Made by a program: the position numbers and the translations under genes. DNA of 64,000 nt from Halichondria panicea (Eukaryota; Porifera; Demospongiae; Suberitida; Halichondriidae): the NCBI RefSeq assembly GCF_963675165.1, contig NC_087384.1, positions 4,519,182 through 4,583,181 of the forward strand, read 5' to 3'. The notes under the pieces were generated by a model. The model did no database searches. It was given only the letters and a program-made list of their open reading frames with translations, and was not told the origin of the DNA. Shown here one piece after another: positions 35,849 through 48,111 of this stretch (positions within the stretch are counted from its first letter, which is position 1; each line of letters opens with the position of its first letter).

Positions 35849-37637
35849 CTTGTAGCTTAGTGATTATGCCTCTGTGCGCATGCGCAGGCGAGATATACGG
35901 TAGTGTGTTTGCCGTGCATGTGTCTGTGTGTCTGTATGTAGACTGCTACAGCTGCTCAAGGATAAATGAAGTGCAAGTAAGAGTTTCTATAGGCCTCTAT
36001 AGTCATGTTTTCATTCGTGGTTTGCAAAATAATGCTTCGTTCTCGAGTTATGCCTAGTTTTGCTTGCTTGGAATGCTATTGCAACCTTGTCAGAAGAGTG
36101 CGTAGCAAAACTTGTTCACTGAGTGTTGCTACTCTATTTAGTATAGTTAGCTCTGCACTAGAACGCTAGCTATTGGTAGCTGCAAGAGTGAGAAGAGAGC
36201 TACAAGGCTCTGCTGATACAGTACAGCCATTAATTTTAGACTTGAACTTTTGGCATCGATCGTTTAGTAACAACAATCATGGTTCGATCATTACCGTTTG
36301 CATGCAGCAAAATTAAGTGTCTCTTCGTTGATAGAGTAGCCCTTCTTGCACACATTTCTTGTTTTGCTGACGTAAGCAATGAATTTCACTGATTTGTGAC
36401 ATCTGACCTTCTCGTGACACCACATGGACCATAAATCATCCTGTTGTTACAAAGCTCATGTGATGCCTACCTTGCAACTGCACAATTATTTCTGTCATCA
36501 AACATCATGGAGGGCATGTCAAAGCCATTGACAAGAAGGCGTTTTTTTACACACAAAACATATTAACTTTGCTCTGTTCTTTGCTTCTGTTGTACTGTGC
36601 TGGCTATAACTCAAGGTATCTGTCTATTATAATAATACATCCCTATCAATCAGTTTATCTTAAATATATACGGATGGAGCTGTATAAAAGTTCCAGTCTC
36701 TTGGGTTGGAGCGGCACTATATACAGCTCGAGCCCGAGGGGCGTACATGCATGCAGGAACATGCGGTTATACTGAGTAGGGCTCGAAAATGACTGCATTA
36801 TTAAGCGCATATCCTCTCCACAAAAAGATATAAGCTCTCATATATATAGTTCTCCAGTTCTTAGTTTTCCATGCAGTGTCTTCTCTACTATAAGCTAAGA
36901 CTACACTGATACCAGCTAGTTGTACAGTTCTCTAGTTCTTTGGTACTCCATGCAGTGTACTGCTATATGTACACCAGACAGTATCGTCTATACATGCAGA
37001 AAACGACGCCCTTCCACATCGTATCAGCGACCAAGCGAATACGCACCGTTGTTACCAACCACTTATTTAAACTTACAGCTCTTATAGCACAATACACTAG
37101 CACACATAGTTACAATTACTATGATTACTTCGATCATAAACATGCACGCAGGGACATAATTATACTGTATGCACATTTGTTCAGGGACATAATTATTTTA
37201 TAATTTTGTTACCCTTTACTCTGAGATCAAAGGAAATGCAGTGCCAGTTTCACATATGCACTGTGGTCAGTTCTGTATAATTATGGCATACAGAAAGTTG
37301 ATCTTTGTATGTAAGTTCCCAACACCCACCCAAACACTTAAACCCTAACCCACTTGAAGTTATCTTTTTTATCCTCATTACTCATTATCCCACAACCCGT
37401 GCATGCACCACACCACACCACCACCCCAATTGCGCCAGTTTTATAGCTATAAGCTTTCATTATAAACAGCACTGTATACATTTGTACATGTTACAAGTAC
37501 ATGTATAATTATATGTCCAATCCATGTGTGCATGCAGTGCATGCATATTAATTGTTGATATTTTTGTGTGCATGTAATCACATAAGCATAATTATAGTCT
37601 ACATAATGTGCTACGTGTGTTCTGCTAACAGCATTAA

Positions 37638-39302
37638 TTAAGTTGTTGGTGGTAACAACAACGGTGCATATTCGCTTGGGTCACTGATACGATGTGGAAG
37701 GGCTTCGTTATCTGTAGACGATCCTGTCGTGTGTGTAACTCGTCTTTGACAGCAGCAGCTAAAACCACACCGGCTAGTGAGAGCAGATATTATCCATAAA
37801 ATGAGCAATACGATGTACATCATTGGTATGGTCATAATGATAATCACCGCAAAAATCCATTCAGTATTTTTATATGCATCGTGATAAACGAACAAAGCTG
37901 ACAATATCGTAAACACTAAAAAGAGAAAAGCATCGAAATAGTTGTAAAGGTCTTTCTTGTATGGTCGTAGGCCAAGCATAATAGCAGGTGTAATAATGAA
38001 GACCATTTGGTACACAATAAGGTGGTACGTCTGAGCACCAAAGGCTACAAATATTATTCTCAGCAGTAGGTAGACTCCAGCAAACCATCGACAGTCCCTA
38101 GTACCAGGTGTTGTTCCGTTCTTGAAATAGCCCTGTGTGATGTTTGCTAGCTCGTGAATTAGAACACATTTGATTTTGCAGGAAAAGAGACACCTCTGAA
38201 AGAAACGGTTCTGGTAAAATAGCAGAAATACTGTTGGTAGGAATACCATAGTAACAATGACGATTGATGATAGTATAGTGAGTGGAATATTTGTGCCCAT
38301 ATTTAAATTGGTTGCTAAGTAGAGACTGTACGCTACATTTCCGTATTTGTCATATATAGGTACTGTTTTTAAGAGGCTTAAAGAAATCGTGCAAAACCTA
38401 CTATAGGATAGTAAAAAAAAGGTTGCAAATGCATTCACTACAGAGCCTTTTAGTTCCCAGCGTCTCCGAAACCTAGTTAAGCACTTGTGAAATGGCCTCC
38501 AACAAATCACAATTATCTTGCATCCTCTGTCGTGGAGTGAAATGAACAAGTAGACAGCCAAAGTGAAAGCGATTGGATACAGAGCTGCTAGGTACTCCAA
38601 TGCTACGACTGTAAGTGTGCTCATGTGTTCACTGATGCAAAATGAAGGAATTAGAAATGTAAAGATGTCCAAATTGAATAACCCCACAAAATCAGCGGCA
38701 AATTTATAGAGTGAATAGGAGGGAGTATATCCACTTATAGCAAATGGGTCATATCTACACAATACTGTGTTTAGCACCTGAGCCATCAAAACAAAGCTAT
38801 TCAGAACTGGAAAGGCAATATTTATCCGGAACACAATAACAATTACACAGATCAAAGTCAATGATACTGTAAGCCTGACAAAGAAGAGTAACCATCCTAA
38901 AGGTTGTGGCATGCATTCCTTACACTCCTTGTAGTAAGAGAAGACGGCCGGTCCCAGTCCTGGTTGGCAGTCACTACAGAGCAGTCCTGTGCGATTGAGA
39001 GGACCACACATCTCTTCATTAAGCTTTGATACATCAGAGGGTACTGTAACATCATTTAAGTCATAAAGTAGGCCTTTTGTGTTGTATGGGCAGCGTCCAA
39101 GATGCTCTGTGCCATTATTGTGAGTTAAGCAGAAACCCTCCATTATTTTTATCTTCTTTGTCACATTCGAGCACTGCAATATAGTATTGATCTGTTGTCC
39201 ACACTCACACCGGTTTGCTTGGTGTATAAACCATGTTGGGAATTCTTGACTGGACACTAGAACTACCTGTAGTACAATCACAATCACTCCAAGTATCGTC
39301 AT
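37638..39302 (-). CDS. Multipass membrane protein with Cys-rich ectodomain, array copy D (intact)
   Basis: This is a single-exon frame of 554 residues from the ATG at 39302. Residues 1-19 are a signal peptide (MTILGVIVIVLQVVLVSSQ). Residues 20-130 are a Cys-rich, N-glycosylated ectodomain with the motif GLLCSDCQPGLG and the pair CKECMPQP just before the membrane. About 9-10 hydrophobic segments lie near 136-160, 166-183, 203-221, 229-255, 288-312, 338-362, 404-424, 427-445, 455-473 and 482-508. A basic loop (FRRRWELKG) precedes the fifth segment. The cytosolic end has a Cys cluster (SRCGFSCCCQRR, possible palmitoylation) and ends with an acidic dileucine signal EYAPLL at 544-549. The layout recalls TRP-like multipass proteins, but I cannot assign a family or function. 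One oddity is that the first ectodomain Cys, present in all other copies as CPTW, is Phe here. Confidence 0.8.
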   Translation of the reverse strand: MTILGVIVIVLQVVLVSSQEFPTWFIHQANRCECGQQINTILQCSNVTKKIKIMEGFCLTHNNGTEHLGRCPYNTKGLLYDLNDVTVPSDVSKLNEEMCGPLNRTGLLCSDCQPGLGPAVFSYYKECKECMPQPLGWLLFFVRLTVSLTLICVIVIVFRINIAFPVLNSFVLMAQVLNTVLCRYDPFAISGYTPSYSLYKFAADFVGLFNLDIFTFLIPSFCISEHMSTLTVVALEYLAALYPIAFTLAVYLFISLHDRGCKIIVICWRPFHKCLTRFRRRWELKGSVVNAFATFFLLSYSRFCTISLSLLKTVPIYDKYGNVAYSLYLATNLNMGTNIPLTILSSIVIVTMVFLPTVFLLFYQNRFFQRCLFSCKIKCVLIHELANITQGYFKNGTTPGTRDCRWFAGVYLLLRIIFVAFGAQTYHLIVYQMVFIITPAIMLGLRPYKKDLYNYFDAFLFLVFTILSALFVYHDAYKNTEWIFAVIIIMTIPMMYIVLLILWIISALTSRCGFSCCCQRRVTHTTGSSTDNEALPHRISDPSEYAPLLLPPTT

Positions 39303-39744
39303 ATTCAAGCTTTTAACTAGGAGAAAGAAAGGCCTACACTCATCAACTAATGTTCTGACAAACTGAAACCTAGACTAGTTATCAAAATTAATGGAGAAAC
39401 AATAATATTGAAAAACCAACACTAAAAGTACCGGTATGCAAGAGCTCGAAGTATATACACTAATTACTGTACGTATTACTAGACTGTTTTCCGAGAATCA
39501 AACATAATTATGTGAACTTTGCAAGCGTTGATCATTTCGCCAAAAAATTCACCAAACCTAAATTTGTGTACTGGTATTTAAGACACACCGTCTTTGCCAG
39601 AACACAATAGTTGTACCTCAAAGGGGTAAAATTTTCTGCTGAATTGACTCATTCGCAAACGTTTTTCACTCGCATAATAGTTATTGGTATAAGTGCATGT
39701 TCATTGAAACTTTTAATATAATTTTTCAACCCACCCCCCTGCAG

Positions 39745-39912
39745 AGAGTCAGCTTCGACAGCGAACAGCATGACGTTCCTATACTTACAGTCAACGATAC
39801 TTGCATGGTTACAGGTATCCGAACGAGTTTCATAAGAGATGTCTACATGCAGACGGTCAAGACTCCGTCCCTCAAGTCGGACTACAATGAGGGAACGAGA
39901 CCTAGTCAATAG
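39745..39912 (+). other. Exon-like module RVSFDSEQHDV... (unit D)
   Basis: After a cccacccccctgcag acceptor-like site, the frame reads RVSFDSEQHDVPILTVNDTC, then MVTGIRTSFIRDVY, and ends GTRPSQ with TAG. Copies at 23048 and about 28480 share it with substitutions and small indels. Units C and E (34498, 45163) have a deleted form. An internal gttacag/gtatcc could be a donor, so the part after it may be intron. Confidence 0.35.
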
Positions 39913-40523
39913 CTGTGGGGGAATGTGATCATGGACCACTTATATACACCATCGCGATGAAGGTGCATATATGTGTGATTGGTGTGGTGTGTAATTATTA
40001 CATGCATATTATATTATTGTTCAACTTTGTCGGTATATATAATAGCTATCTAGCTTTGAGATTGTTAGGCGGAGCTAAGAACACTCACGTAGAGTTGCAT
40101 GGGCACCCCTGCAATGTCTAGTTTGTTTCTGGGAGGGCTATTACATGACCACTATAGATCTACTAGCTCCACACACAAGAGGCCTAGGCACAACTATATA
40201 TACACAGGAGACACAACATCCGCGAGGCACAGGAAGTGTTTGATGCACCACATTCTTTACCTCCAGGTCAAAGTTCATTGTGTGTTACCTGGCATTCACA
40301 ATCACTGAAATTTTTATAGCTGCTAAGAGTCTGATTTGCACAGGTTTAGAATTTTCAGGAGGGATGCCTGGAGTTGCCACTTCAGAATCGTGCGTACGGT
40401 GTAACATAGCATCATGTGTTTGCACAAAGTTTGTATTCAAGAAAAGTTGTAACAACTGAACAGATTCAAACGAGATTCTAACCGCTGACAGGAAACGCAC
40501 TAGCTTCTCCTCTCAATCACATA

Positions 40524-40793
40524 CCGTATAGCGGGTATATTTCGAGGGTATAAATTTTCACGGATGGACCTCTACAAAGGATTTCGCGGATTTTATTTTC
40601 GTGGTCTGAGTTCCAGCCTTTTGGCGCATGCGCACATCAACATGCAGCTGTACCTCCACACCATTAGCCTCGAATCCATAATACTGAACACGCCTACTAT
40701 TTATAAATTTTCGTGGGTATAAATTTTCGCGGTACGGGCTCAATCCGCGAAAACCGCGAACATTTATACCCTTGAAATATACCCGCTATACGG
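40524..40793. mobile_element. CCGTATAGCG-family MITE, long form (unit D only)
   Basis: The ends are CCGTATAGCGGGTATATTTC and GAAATATACCCGCTATACGG, flanked by TA. Unit B has the empty site (caatcacatactgatg, near 29246), so the insertion postdates the B/D duplication. Confidence 0.8.
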
Positions 40794-40900
40794 TACATGC
40801 TGATGACAGAAATGTTATGCAGGCCAGGGAGTTTAGTAGCTTTTTCTTCAATTAAACACACAAATATTAATATTGATGTGTGTGTTTCTGTGTATTTCAG

Positions 40901-41013
40901 CTGTAACTGCTCAACGATTGCACAACGAAAACCATTTGAAGTGTGTATTTGAGGATGCATATCACGAGGCGTGGTCCAATAGAGAGGAAAGTTAGCCAGA
41001 ACGAGACCTTAGT
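40901..41013 (+). other. Exon-like module (unit D), with in-frame stop
   Basis: It has the same borders as the modules in units A and B, but CGTCAG has become AGTTAG, giving a stop in the AVTAQRLH frame. This argues against coding function for this copy. Confidence 0.35.
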
Positions 41014-43062
41014 GTGAGTGTCCAAACTTTACACAATGTATATCGGTAAATTTTCGCGATTTTCGCCGATTAAGCATGTACTGCGAACATTTATACCCAC
41101 GAATTTAATATTACACTGCAAAAGGCTGTTTCTTTTCGCTCCTTGTCAATGAACACCATGCACCAACAACACACGGAAAAGCTCGAATAGGACCTAAACA
41201 TAATCTCGCTTCACTTGGACTAAAAGTAGGCAACATTTACCAGGGTACTTGATGAAGTCTGATTGGTCCACTCAGTATAATGACTGTGTCTACATGCATC
41301 ATGTTTATGGTCACCATGATATACCGGGTGCTAACAACGTACACTATATCCCACAATTTTTTTGTGAACTCTTTGTTGTTTGATGCAAACTTTATGAGAA
41401 CCACTAAAAGTTTAAAAAAGATATTATATGCACGGAAAGAAGTGAATCCAAATAGTTAATATAAGTGAAAAAGGGGAGCCAGGATCTGTATAGAGTCAAA
41501 ATTCACAATGACTGCTGCTTCTGGAAGTGTACGTGTACGTGTCAGTTTTGCACCTATTTTTTTCGCTCTTGTAGCTATACTAGCGCTTCAGTACGTGAGA
41601 GACGAACTCATTAGAACTAGCTATAACTAATTGCAACAAGAGAGCGTGGCTATAACTAAAAGCCGCTATATAGAAGCTATAATTATTATACAGTATCTCA
41701 TTTTTAGATTTGGAAGGCATGCAACTGTCCTATCTGTACATGTATATCTCATGTGAATAATATTATGTTAATTGACTTGTGTTCATATTTTGAGGGTTTT
41801 GAATTAACTGGCAATCCCGACCTTCAATCAGTATTGCATGCACTGAATAGTTTTCGTATGCCAAAAAATGTTGTTGGTATATCAGCTATATAATTAATTT
41901 ATGATATGCTATTTTGCATACCAAATGTGTATTCTCTGCCACATATTATTTTAGTGTCATGGTGGGGCTCAGTCATTGTTCACAAGAGGTCAAAGGTCTA
42001 CCTCGCTCCAGCAGACGACTGGTGTGTGCAACTCTCCCTATTATTAGCCATGCACTGTTGAAATAAATTTCTTTCGATACTTAAAGCCAGAATTGGCACC
42101 ACTTGTGTCTATAGGCTTCTATTCATGTTTACTTGGATTTTAATTCGTGGATTTGCAAAGTATTGCTTCGTTCTCGAGTTATCCTAGTTTTGCTTACTTG
42201 GAATGCCATTGCAGCCTTTTCAGAAGAGCACGTAGCCAAACTTGTTTACCGAGTGTTGCTACTCTACTTAGTAGTTATAGCTCTGCACTAGGACGCTAGC
42301 TATTGGTAGCTGCAAGAGTGAGAAGAGAGCTGCAAGGCTCTGCTAATGCAGCCATTAATTTTAGACTTGAACTTTTGGCATCGATCGTTTTTAACAACAA
42401 TCATGGTCGAATGGAGTTTAAGTTTGTTAAACGGAGTTAATGGAGTGGAGCGTATACCTCACATGTATATGGTAAAGCGCATGGGTAATATCACATGGCG
42501 TATAGTATCACATGGCCTCGTGCTTGCTATAAGCTTAACTGTTGCTGGTTAGCTATCCTTCAATTCGATTGTCTCCTCTCCCACCCACCCTTCCCCAATT
42601 CCAGGTAAATCTATGTTCTAAGTGTTATTTTTTATTAATCTCTACTTGTAAAACTCTAGCTACTAGCCAGCAACAAATTCACTGAGTTTAAAAATTGTCT
42701 CTTTACGGCGCTTACTTGCCACCATGCAGTTGAATGTCGTCATTGGAATGCATTTTTAACGACTTCAATCAAGAAATAGCAGCTACGTGAGCTTAACCGC
42801 GTGTCGTACCTCCTTTGATCATGTGTATAAAAGCAGACTTAGCTATTAGTAGCTTTATGTTATGTAGCTTTGGCATCTCCACCGAGGCATCAGCACCTGC
42901 GGTGCTTTCATTATGTCTGCAGTGCATGCATGTTGTTGATATTTTTAAAAGAAATGAAGAAACACTAAGTGTTTACTGATCATAATTGCAACAAGCATAA
43001 TTATTATGTAGTTTACGTTTCTACATGTGCTACGTGTGTTCTGCTAACAGCAGGTAATGTAA

Positions 43063-44723
43063 TCAAGTGGTTGGTGGTAACAACGGTGCGTATTCGCTTG
43101 GGTCACTGATACGATGTGGAAGAGTTTCGTTATTTGGAGACAATCCTGTCGGGTGTGTAACTCGTCTTTGGTAGCAGCAGCTATAACAACCCCGTCTAGT
43201 AAGACCAGATATCAGTAATGAAATGAACAATGCCATGTACAGCATTAGTATACCTATAGCGATACTCGCTAAAAAAATCCATCTAATATTCTTGAATGCC
43301 TCACGATCATTGTATAAAGATGTCCCCATCGCCAACACTAGTAAAAGAAAAGCATCGAAATAGTTGTAACGGTCTTTCTTGTATGGTCGTAGGCCAAGGA
43401 TGATAGCAAGTGTAATAATGAAGACCATTTGGTACACAATAAGGTGGTACGCCTGAGAACCAATGGCTATGAATATTATTCTCAGCAGTAGGTAGACTCC
43501 AGCAAACCATCGACAGTCCCTAGTACCAGGTGTTGTGCCGTTCTTGAAATAGCCCTGTGTGATGTTTGCTAGCTCGTGAATTAGAACACATTTGATTTTG
43601 CAGGAAAAGAGATATCTCTGAAAGAAACGATTCTGGTAAAATAGCAGAAACCCTGCCGGTAGAAGTACCATGGTAACAGTGAGGATTGATGCTAGTATAG
43701 CAAGTGGAATATATGTGCCCACATTGAAATCAGCTGCGAAGAAGAGAGTGTATGTTACATTTCCGTATTTGTCATATAAAGGTACTGGCTTTAAAAGGCT
43801 TAAAGAAATCGAGCAAAACCTGCTATAGGATAGTAAAAAGAAGGTTGCAAATGCATTCACTACAGAGCCTTTTAGTTCCCAGCGTCTCCGAAACCTTGCT
43901 AAGCACTTGTGAAAAGGCCTCCAGCAAATCACAATTATCTTGCATCCTTTGCCGTGGAGTAAAATAAACAAGTAGACAGCCAAAGTGAAAGCGATTGGAT
44001 ATAGAGCTGCTAGGTACTCCATTGCTACTACTGTAAGTGTGCTCATGTGCTCACTGATGCAAATGAAGGAATTAGAAACATAAAGAAGTCCAAATTGAAT
44101 AGCCCCACAAAATCAGCGGCAAATTTATAAATGGAATAAGAGTGGGTATATCCGCTGATATCAAATGAGTAATTTCTACACAATACAGTGTTTAGCACCT
44201 GAGCTATCAAAACAAAGCTATTCAGAACTGGGGAGGCAAAATTTATCCGGAACACAATAACAATAACACAAATCAAAGTCAATGGTACTGTTAGCCTGAC
44301 AAAGAAGAGTAACCATCCTAAAGGCTGTGGCATGCATTCCTTACACTCTTTGTAGTAAGAGAAGACAGCCGGTCCCAGTCCTGGTTGGCAGTTACTACAG
44401 AGCAGCCCTGTGCGATTGAGAGGACCACACATCTCCTCGTCTAGCTTTGATACATCAGAGGGTATGTCCATGAGTTGTGATAGTCGACTATTTGTGTTGT
44501 ATGGGCAGGCTCCAATATGCTCTGTGCCATTGTCGTAAGTTAGGCAGAATCCATCAAATATTTCTGTCTTGTTTGTCACATTCGAGCACTGCAATATAGT
44601 ATTGATCTGTTGTCCACACTCACACCGGTTTGCTTGGTGTATAAACCATGTTGGGCATTCTTGACTGGACACTAGAACTACCTGTAGTACAATCACAATC
44701 ACAATCACTCCAAGTATCGTCAT
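43063..44723 (-). pseudogene. Multipass membrane protein, array copy E (one single-base frameshift)
   Basis: The start is the ATG at 44723, with the extended signal peptide shared with copy C. Everything is in frame except a single A missing near 44061 (GATGCAAATGAAGG where other copies have GATGCAAAATGAAGG), just before the conserved MSTLTVVA segment. Homopolymer indels are a common sequencing error, so this copy could be a functional gene. The C-terminus is SEYAPLLPPTT. The length otherwise fits the family (about 554 residues). Confidence 0.75.
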
Positions 44724-45667
44724 ATTCAAGCTTTTAACTAGGAGAAAGAATGGCCTACACTCATCAACTAATGTTCTGACAAACTGAAACCTAGTTATCA
44801 AAATTAATAGTGAAAACAATAATATTAAAAAACCAACACTAAAAGTACCGGTATGCAAGAGCTCGAAGTATATATACTAATTACTGTACTTATTTATAAC
44901 ATCCTAGTATTATACTATAGGATGTTTTCCGAGAATCAAACATAATTATGTGAACTTTGCGAGCGTGATCATTTCACCCAAAAAATTTATCAAACCTAAA
45001 CTGGTATATATTGGTTAAGACACATGATCTTTGCCAGAACACAATAGTCTGACCTCAAAGGGGTCAAATTTTCTACTGAATTGCAAAGATTTTTCGCATA
45101 ATATTTGTATAAGTGCATGTTCATTGAAACTTATATAATATTCAACCTACCCCCTCCCCTGCAGAATCATCCTTGACAGCGAGCAGTGCATGGTATCCAA
45201 ACGAGTTCCACAAGAGATGTATACAGACGATCAAGACTCCGTCCCTCAAGTCGGGCTACAGCGAGGGAACGATACCTATAGTCAATAGCTGTGATGGAGG
45301 GGGGGGGGTGATCATGGACCAATTATATACACCATCGCTGATGAAGGTGCATATATGTGTGATTGGTGTGGTGTGTAATTATTATACATGCATATTATAT
45401 TATTGTTCAGCTTTGTCGGTATATATATATATCTAGCTTTGAGATAGTTGGCGGAGCTAAATCCTGGACACTCACGTAGGGTTACATGGGCACGACTTGG
45501 AGGGCTATCACATGATAACTATAGGATCTACTGCATGCATGGTTCCACAGGCCTATAGGCACACTTTACCTCCAGGTCAAATTGTGTGTTATAGCCATGC
45601 AGCACAAGCATGCACTGAGCTTTTATAGCTGCTAAGAGTCTGATCGCACAGTTTGATTATAGGTTCA

Positions 45668-45780
45668 TGTTCAATAGCGCAACACATAAAGTAGTAACTC
45701 CATGGCATCCCTCCTGGAGGAGGGATGGCCTGGAGGAGGGATGCCTGGAGTTACCACTTTATGTGTTGCGCTATTGAACT
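45668..45780. repeat. Inverted duplication forming a long hairpin (unit E)
   Basis: The arms TTCAATAGCGCAACACATAA and TTATGTGTTGCGCTATTGAA are inverted, with an internal GGAGGGATGCCTGGAGTTAC. It is the paralogue of 34793-34906. Confidence 0.7.
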
Positions 45781-45922
45781 TTGACCTGGAGAATAAGGAA
45801 TGTGCATGGTCAGGTGCATCAAACACTTCCTGGACCTCGCTGATATTGTATCTCCTCAGGGTTCCACATCGTGAACTGGACGCTTTGATCAACCTAAAAA
45901 CTTTATTAGCTGTGTACATGTA

Positions 45923-46113
45923 CCGTATAGCGGGTAATTTTCGGGGGACAAAATATTCGTGGTTGAACAGTATTTAGTCATTTCGTGGATATTATTTTCG
46001 TGGTTGCTGCTTGCACTGCAGGTAAAGGTAGGCAAGGTCGTTTCATTCGTGGCCAGGCCTTCAACCACGAAAACCACGAATATTTTGCCCCACAAAAATT
46101 ACTCTCTATACGG
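45923..46113. mobile_element. CCGTATAGCG-family MITE (unit E)
   Basis: It is the same insertion as in unit C, with ends CCGTATAGCGGGTAATTTTC and CTCTCTATACGG between TA dinucleotides. Confidence 0.8.
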
Positions 46114-46549
46114 TATATCGTGTTTTTACCATTAATATTGTTTTTTTTAAATTGATGATTGACTCATGAAACTATTGCATGTAGATCTAATGGGGAGATT
46201 TTTTTCTGTGTTGTGCGCATGCCACGTTGTGTGGGAAGGGCTTGTTAGCTTATGGGGTAACAATTCAGTAATGGTTGTAAGGGGAATCACCAGAGACTAA
46301 TTATAAGCTGAGACTCAGATCTAGCTACAGACACTCGCATCATTCAAATGTGGTGGGCCGTTTACTTTAAAATTCACATTTTCATTCAGATTACAACTAG
46401 ATTCATTCAAGATGTGCACTTTTCATTCAAGATTAATTGTGATGCATTCATTAAAGATGCACAGTGAATGTCCAATGTCTATAGAGTGGATAGTGAGGAA
46501 CATGATTAATTGAGAGCTAGACTAGCAATCAGATGCTTTTTATATACCC

Positions 46550-47054
46550 AATCAAACTAAAAAAACATTTGCAATGTGAACGTTGCTAGGATTGCCAGGA
46601 AAAGAAAAGCGCGAAAAAGCGAAGAAACAAGAAATTCGGCGAGTGCATAACTCCAATCCGTTACAACTTCATTCACATGTACTGTTTCAATTTTTTGTTC
46701 GTTTTGTGCTTTTCCTGGTCAGTAATTTTTATCATATAATTACAGTGAATTTTTGGCAAGCTATAATTATAATGTTTGTGATGTTTTCCCTTACAGTGTT
46801 GAGCAAACATGCAAGTGTTGGATGTGTGGGTGGATGATTGTGAACTCAGTTATTCGCGGTTCATTTTTACCCAACTTGTATTTTGATTCTAAAATCATTA
46901 TCAACAGTAGGCCACTCGGCTGTACATGTTCATGGCGTTGTAACGGATTGGAGTTATGCACTCGCCGAATTTCTTGTTTCTTCGCTTTTTCGCGCTTTTC
47001 TTTTCCTGGCAATCCTAGCAACGTTCACATTGCAAATGTTTTTTTAGTTTGATT
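46550..47054. mobile_element. 505-bp element with about 115-bp terminal inverted repeats
   Basis: It starts AATCAAACTAAAAAAACATT and ends AATGTTTTTTTAGTTTGATT. The arms are almost identical through GCGAAAAAGCGAAGAAAC and CACTCGCC/GGCGAGTG. The interior is AT-rich with no supported gene. Reading frames across the arms are palindrome artefacts. Confidence 0.75.
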
Positions 47055-47605
47055 CCCTTTCTTTTTCAGTACAGCAGTATTTTTATACTCTTCAATAATG
47101 AAATGTGAAATGCCTAAGAGGAATGTCAAGAAGCAAGAGAAGTTCAAGAAGAGAAGAGAAGACAGGCCATGCAGACTGGAATATAATTATGAACACATAA
47201 TTCTTATTACAGTGTTCATTTATCTATGTATGTTAAATACTAGAGTGTATACTTCAAAGTGCAAAAGCATGGAGGCCTATGGTAGATCTAGCCAGTAGCA
47301 TACCTGAGTTGAGAATGGAGAGAAGTTGGAGAAAAGGACTAGGGACTGTTTGTGTACCGATCGATGTCACAGCCGGTTAACCAGCCACGCCCATCTCATA
47401 AGTTGCCATGTGCGTTGCTGTGTCAGTCATTTAAAGATGGCGGAATTGCGTAGGTAAGAAAAGCGGAGCCTGAGAGGTCATCTGCCTCTTGGAAGCGGAC
47501 GCAATTCTGAGAAAAACGCCCATGGTCCGGGTTCTAGTCGACTAGAGGCTGTATCTAGAATCTTCTGAACATGTCTGTACAAGGAGGAAATGCTTTCCAA
47601 GAATG

Positions 47606-47652
47606 TTACTTACTTACTTACTTACTTACTTACTAACTTACTAACTTACTTA
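47606..47652. repeat. (TTAC)n microsatellite
   Basis: About ten tandem copies of TTAC, with some TAAC variants, occur here. Confidence 0.85.
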
Positions 47653-47699
47653 GTCAGTCCATAGATAATAGAGACCATGAGTTATGCATGGTCAAGCAT

Positions 47700-47797
47700 G
47701 GAGTCACTGACGAGCATGCAGTTGGATCGAGAAATTAAACTTGCTCCAGTGTCACTGACGAGCATGCAGTTGGATCGAGAAATTGAACTTGCTCCAG
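47700..47797. repeat. 48-bp tandem duplication
   Basis: Two adjacent copies of a 48-bp unit beginning GTCACTGACGAGCATGCAGT and ending CTTGCTCCAGT differ at one position (AAATTAAAC versus AAATTGAAC). Confidence 0.8.
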
Positions 47798-48111
47798 TGG
47801 CTATGCACTTTGATGCATGTGGAGCTCTACCTCAACCCAGGGGGGTAGGACAAGGGTTAACCATTTAAATACGTAACAAGATTGAAGTCTTAGCTTCATT
47901 CCAACAGAATTTGCGTTAAAATGAGGGAAAATCGGTCTAGAAAGACGTTTTTGCAAGCCTTTGCACCACTATCGTTGAGGTTTTTGAGCTACTACTAGTC
48001 AAACAGACTGAATGTCTGGAGTTAAGAGAGATTCTACTGTCTATGACTTTCATCACTTTGCAGCATCACAAAACAAGCGGGTCAGTCGGGGCAAGGTACT
48101 CAAATGTAGTA

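Larger units (their letters stand above)
34056..37637. other. Spacer C
   Basis: The segment 34170-35700 is nearly identical to 44830-46500. It includes an inverted duplication at 34793-34906 and a MITE at 35087-35278. An exon-like segment lies at 35740-35848 before gtatgc. From 36000 the sequence parallels 30790-31030 and 48800-49130. No complete gene is seen. Confidence 0.5.
39303..43062. other. Spacer D
   Basis: It parallels spacers A and B up to about 42090, with modules near 39745-39912 (RVSFDSEQHDVPILTVNDTC, open to TAG), 40901-41013 and 41955-42067. A private MITE is at 40524-40793. The segment 42100-43062 parallels 30760-32397 with internal deletions. No complete gene is supported. 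Confidence 0.5.

Noticed and set aside
31013-42552. A 68-codon open frame conserved at 31013-31219 and 42346-42552
   Set aside because: The two lie in recently duplicated spacers that are nearly identical throughout, so conservation of the frame is not evidence of coding.
46583-47021. Mirror open frames on both strands beginning MLGLPGKEKREKAKKQ
   Set aside because: They are the two arms of the 505-bp inverted-repeat element read in opposite directions.
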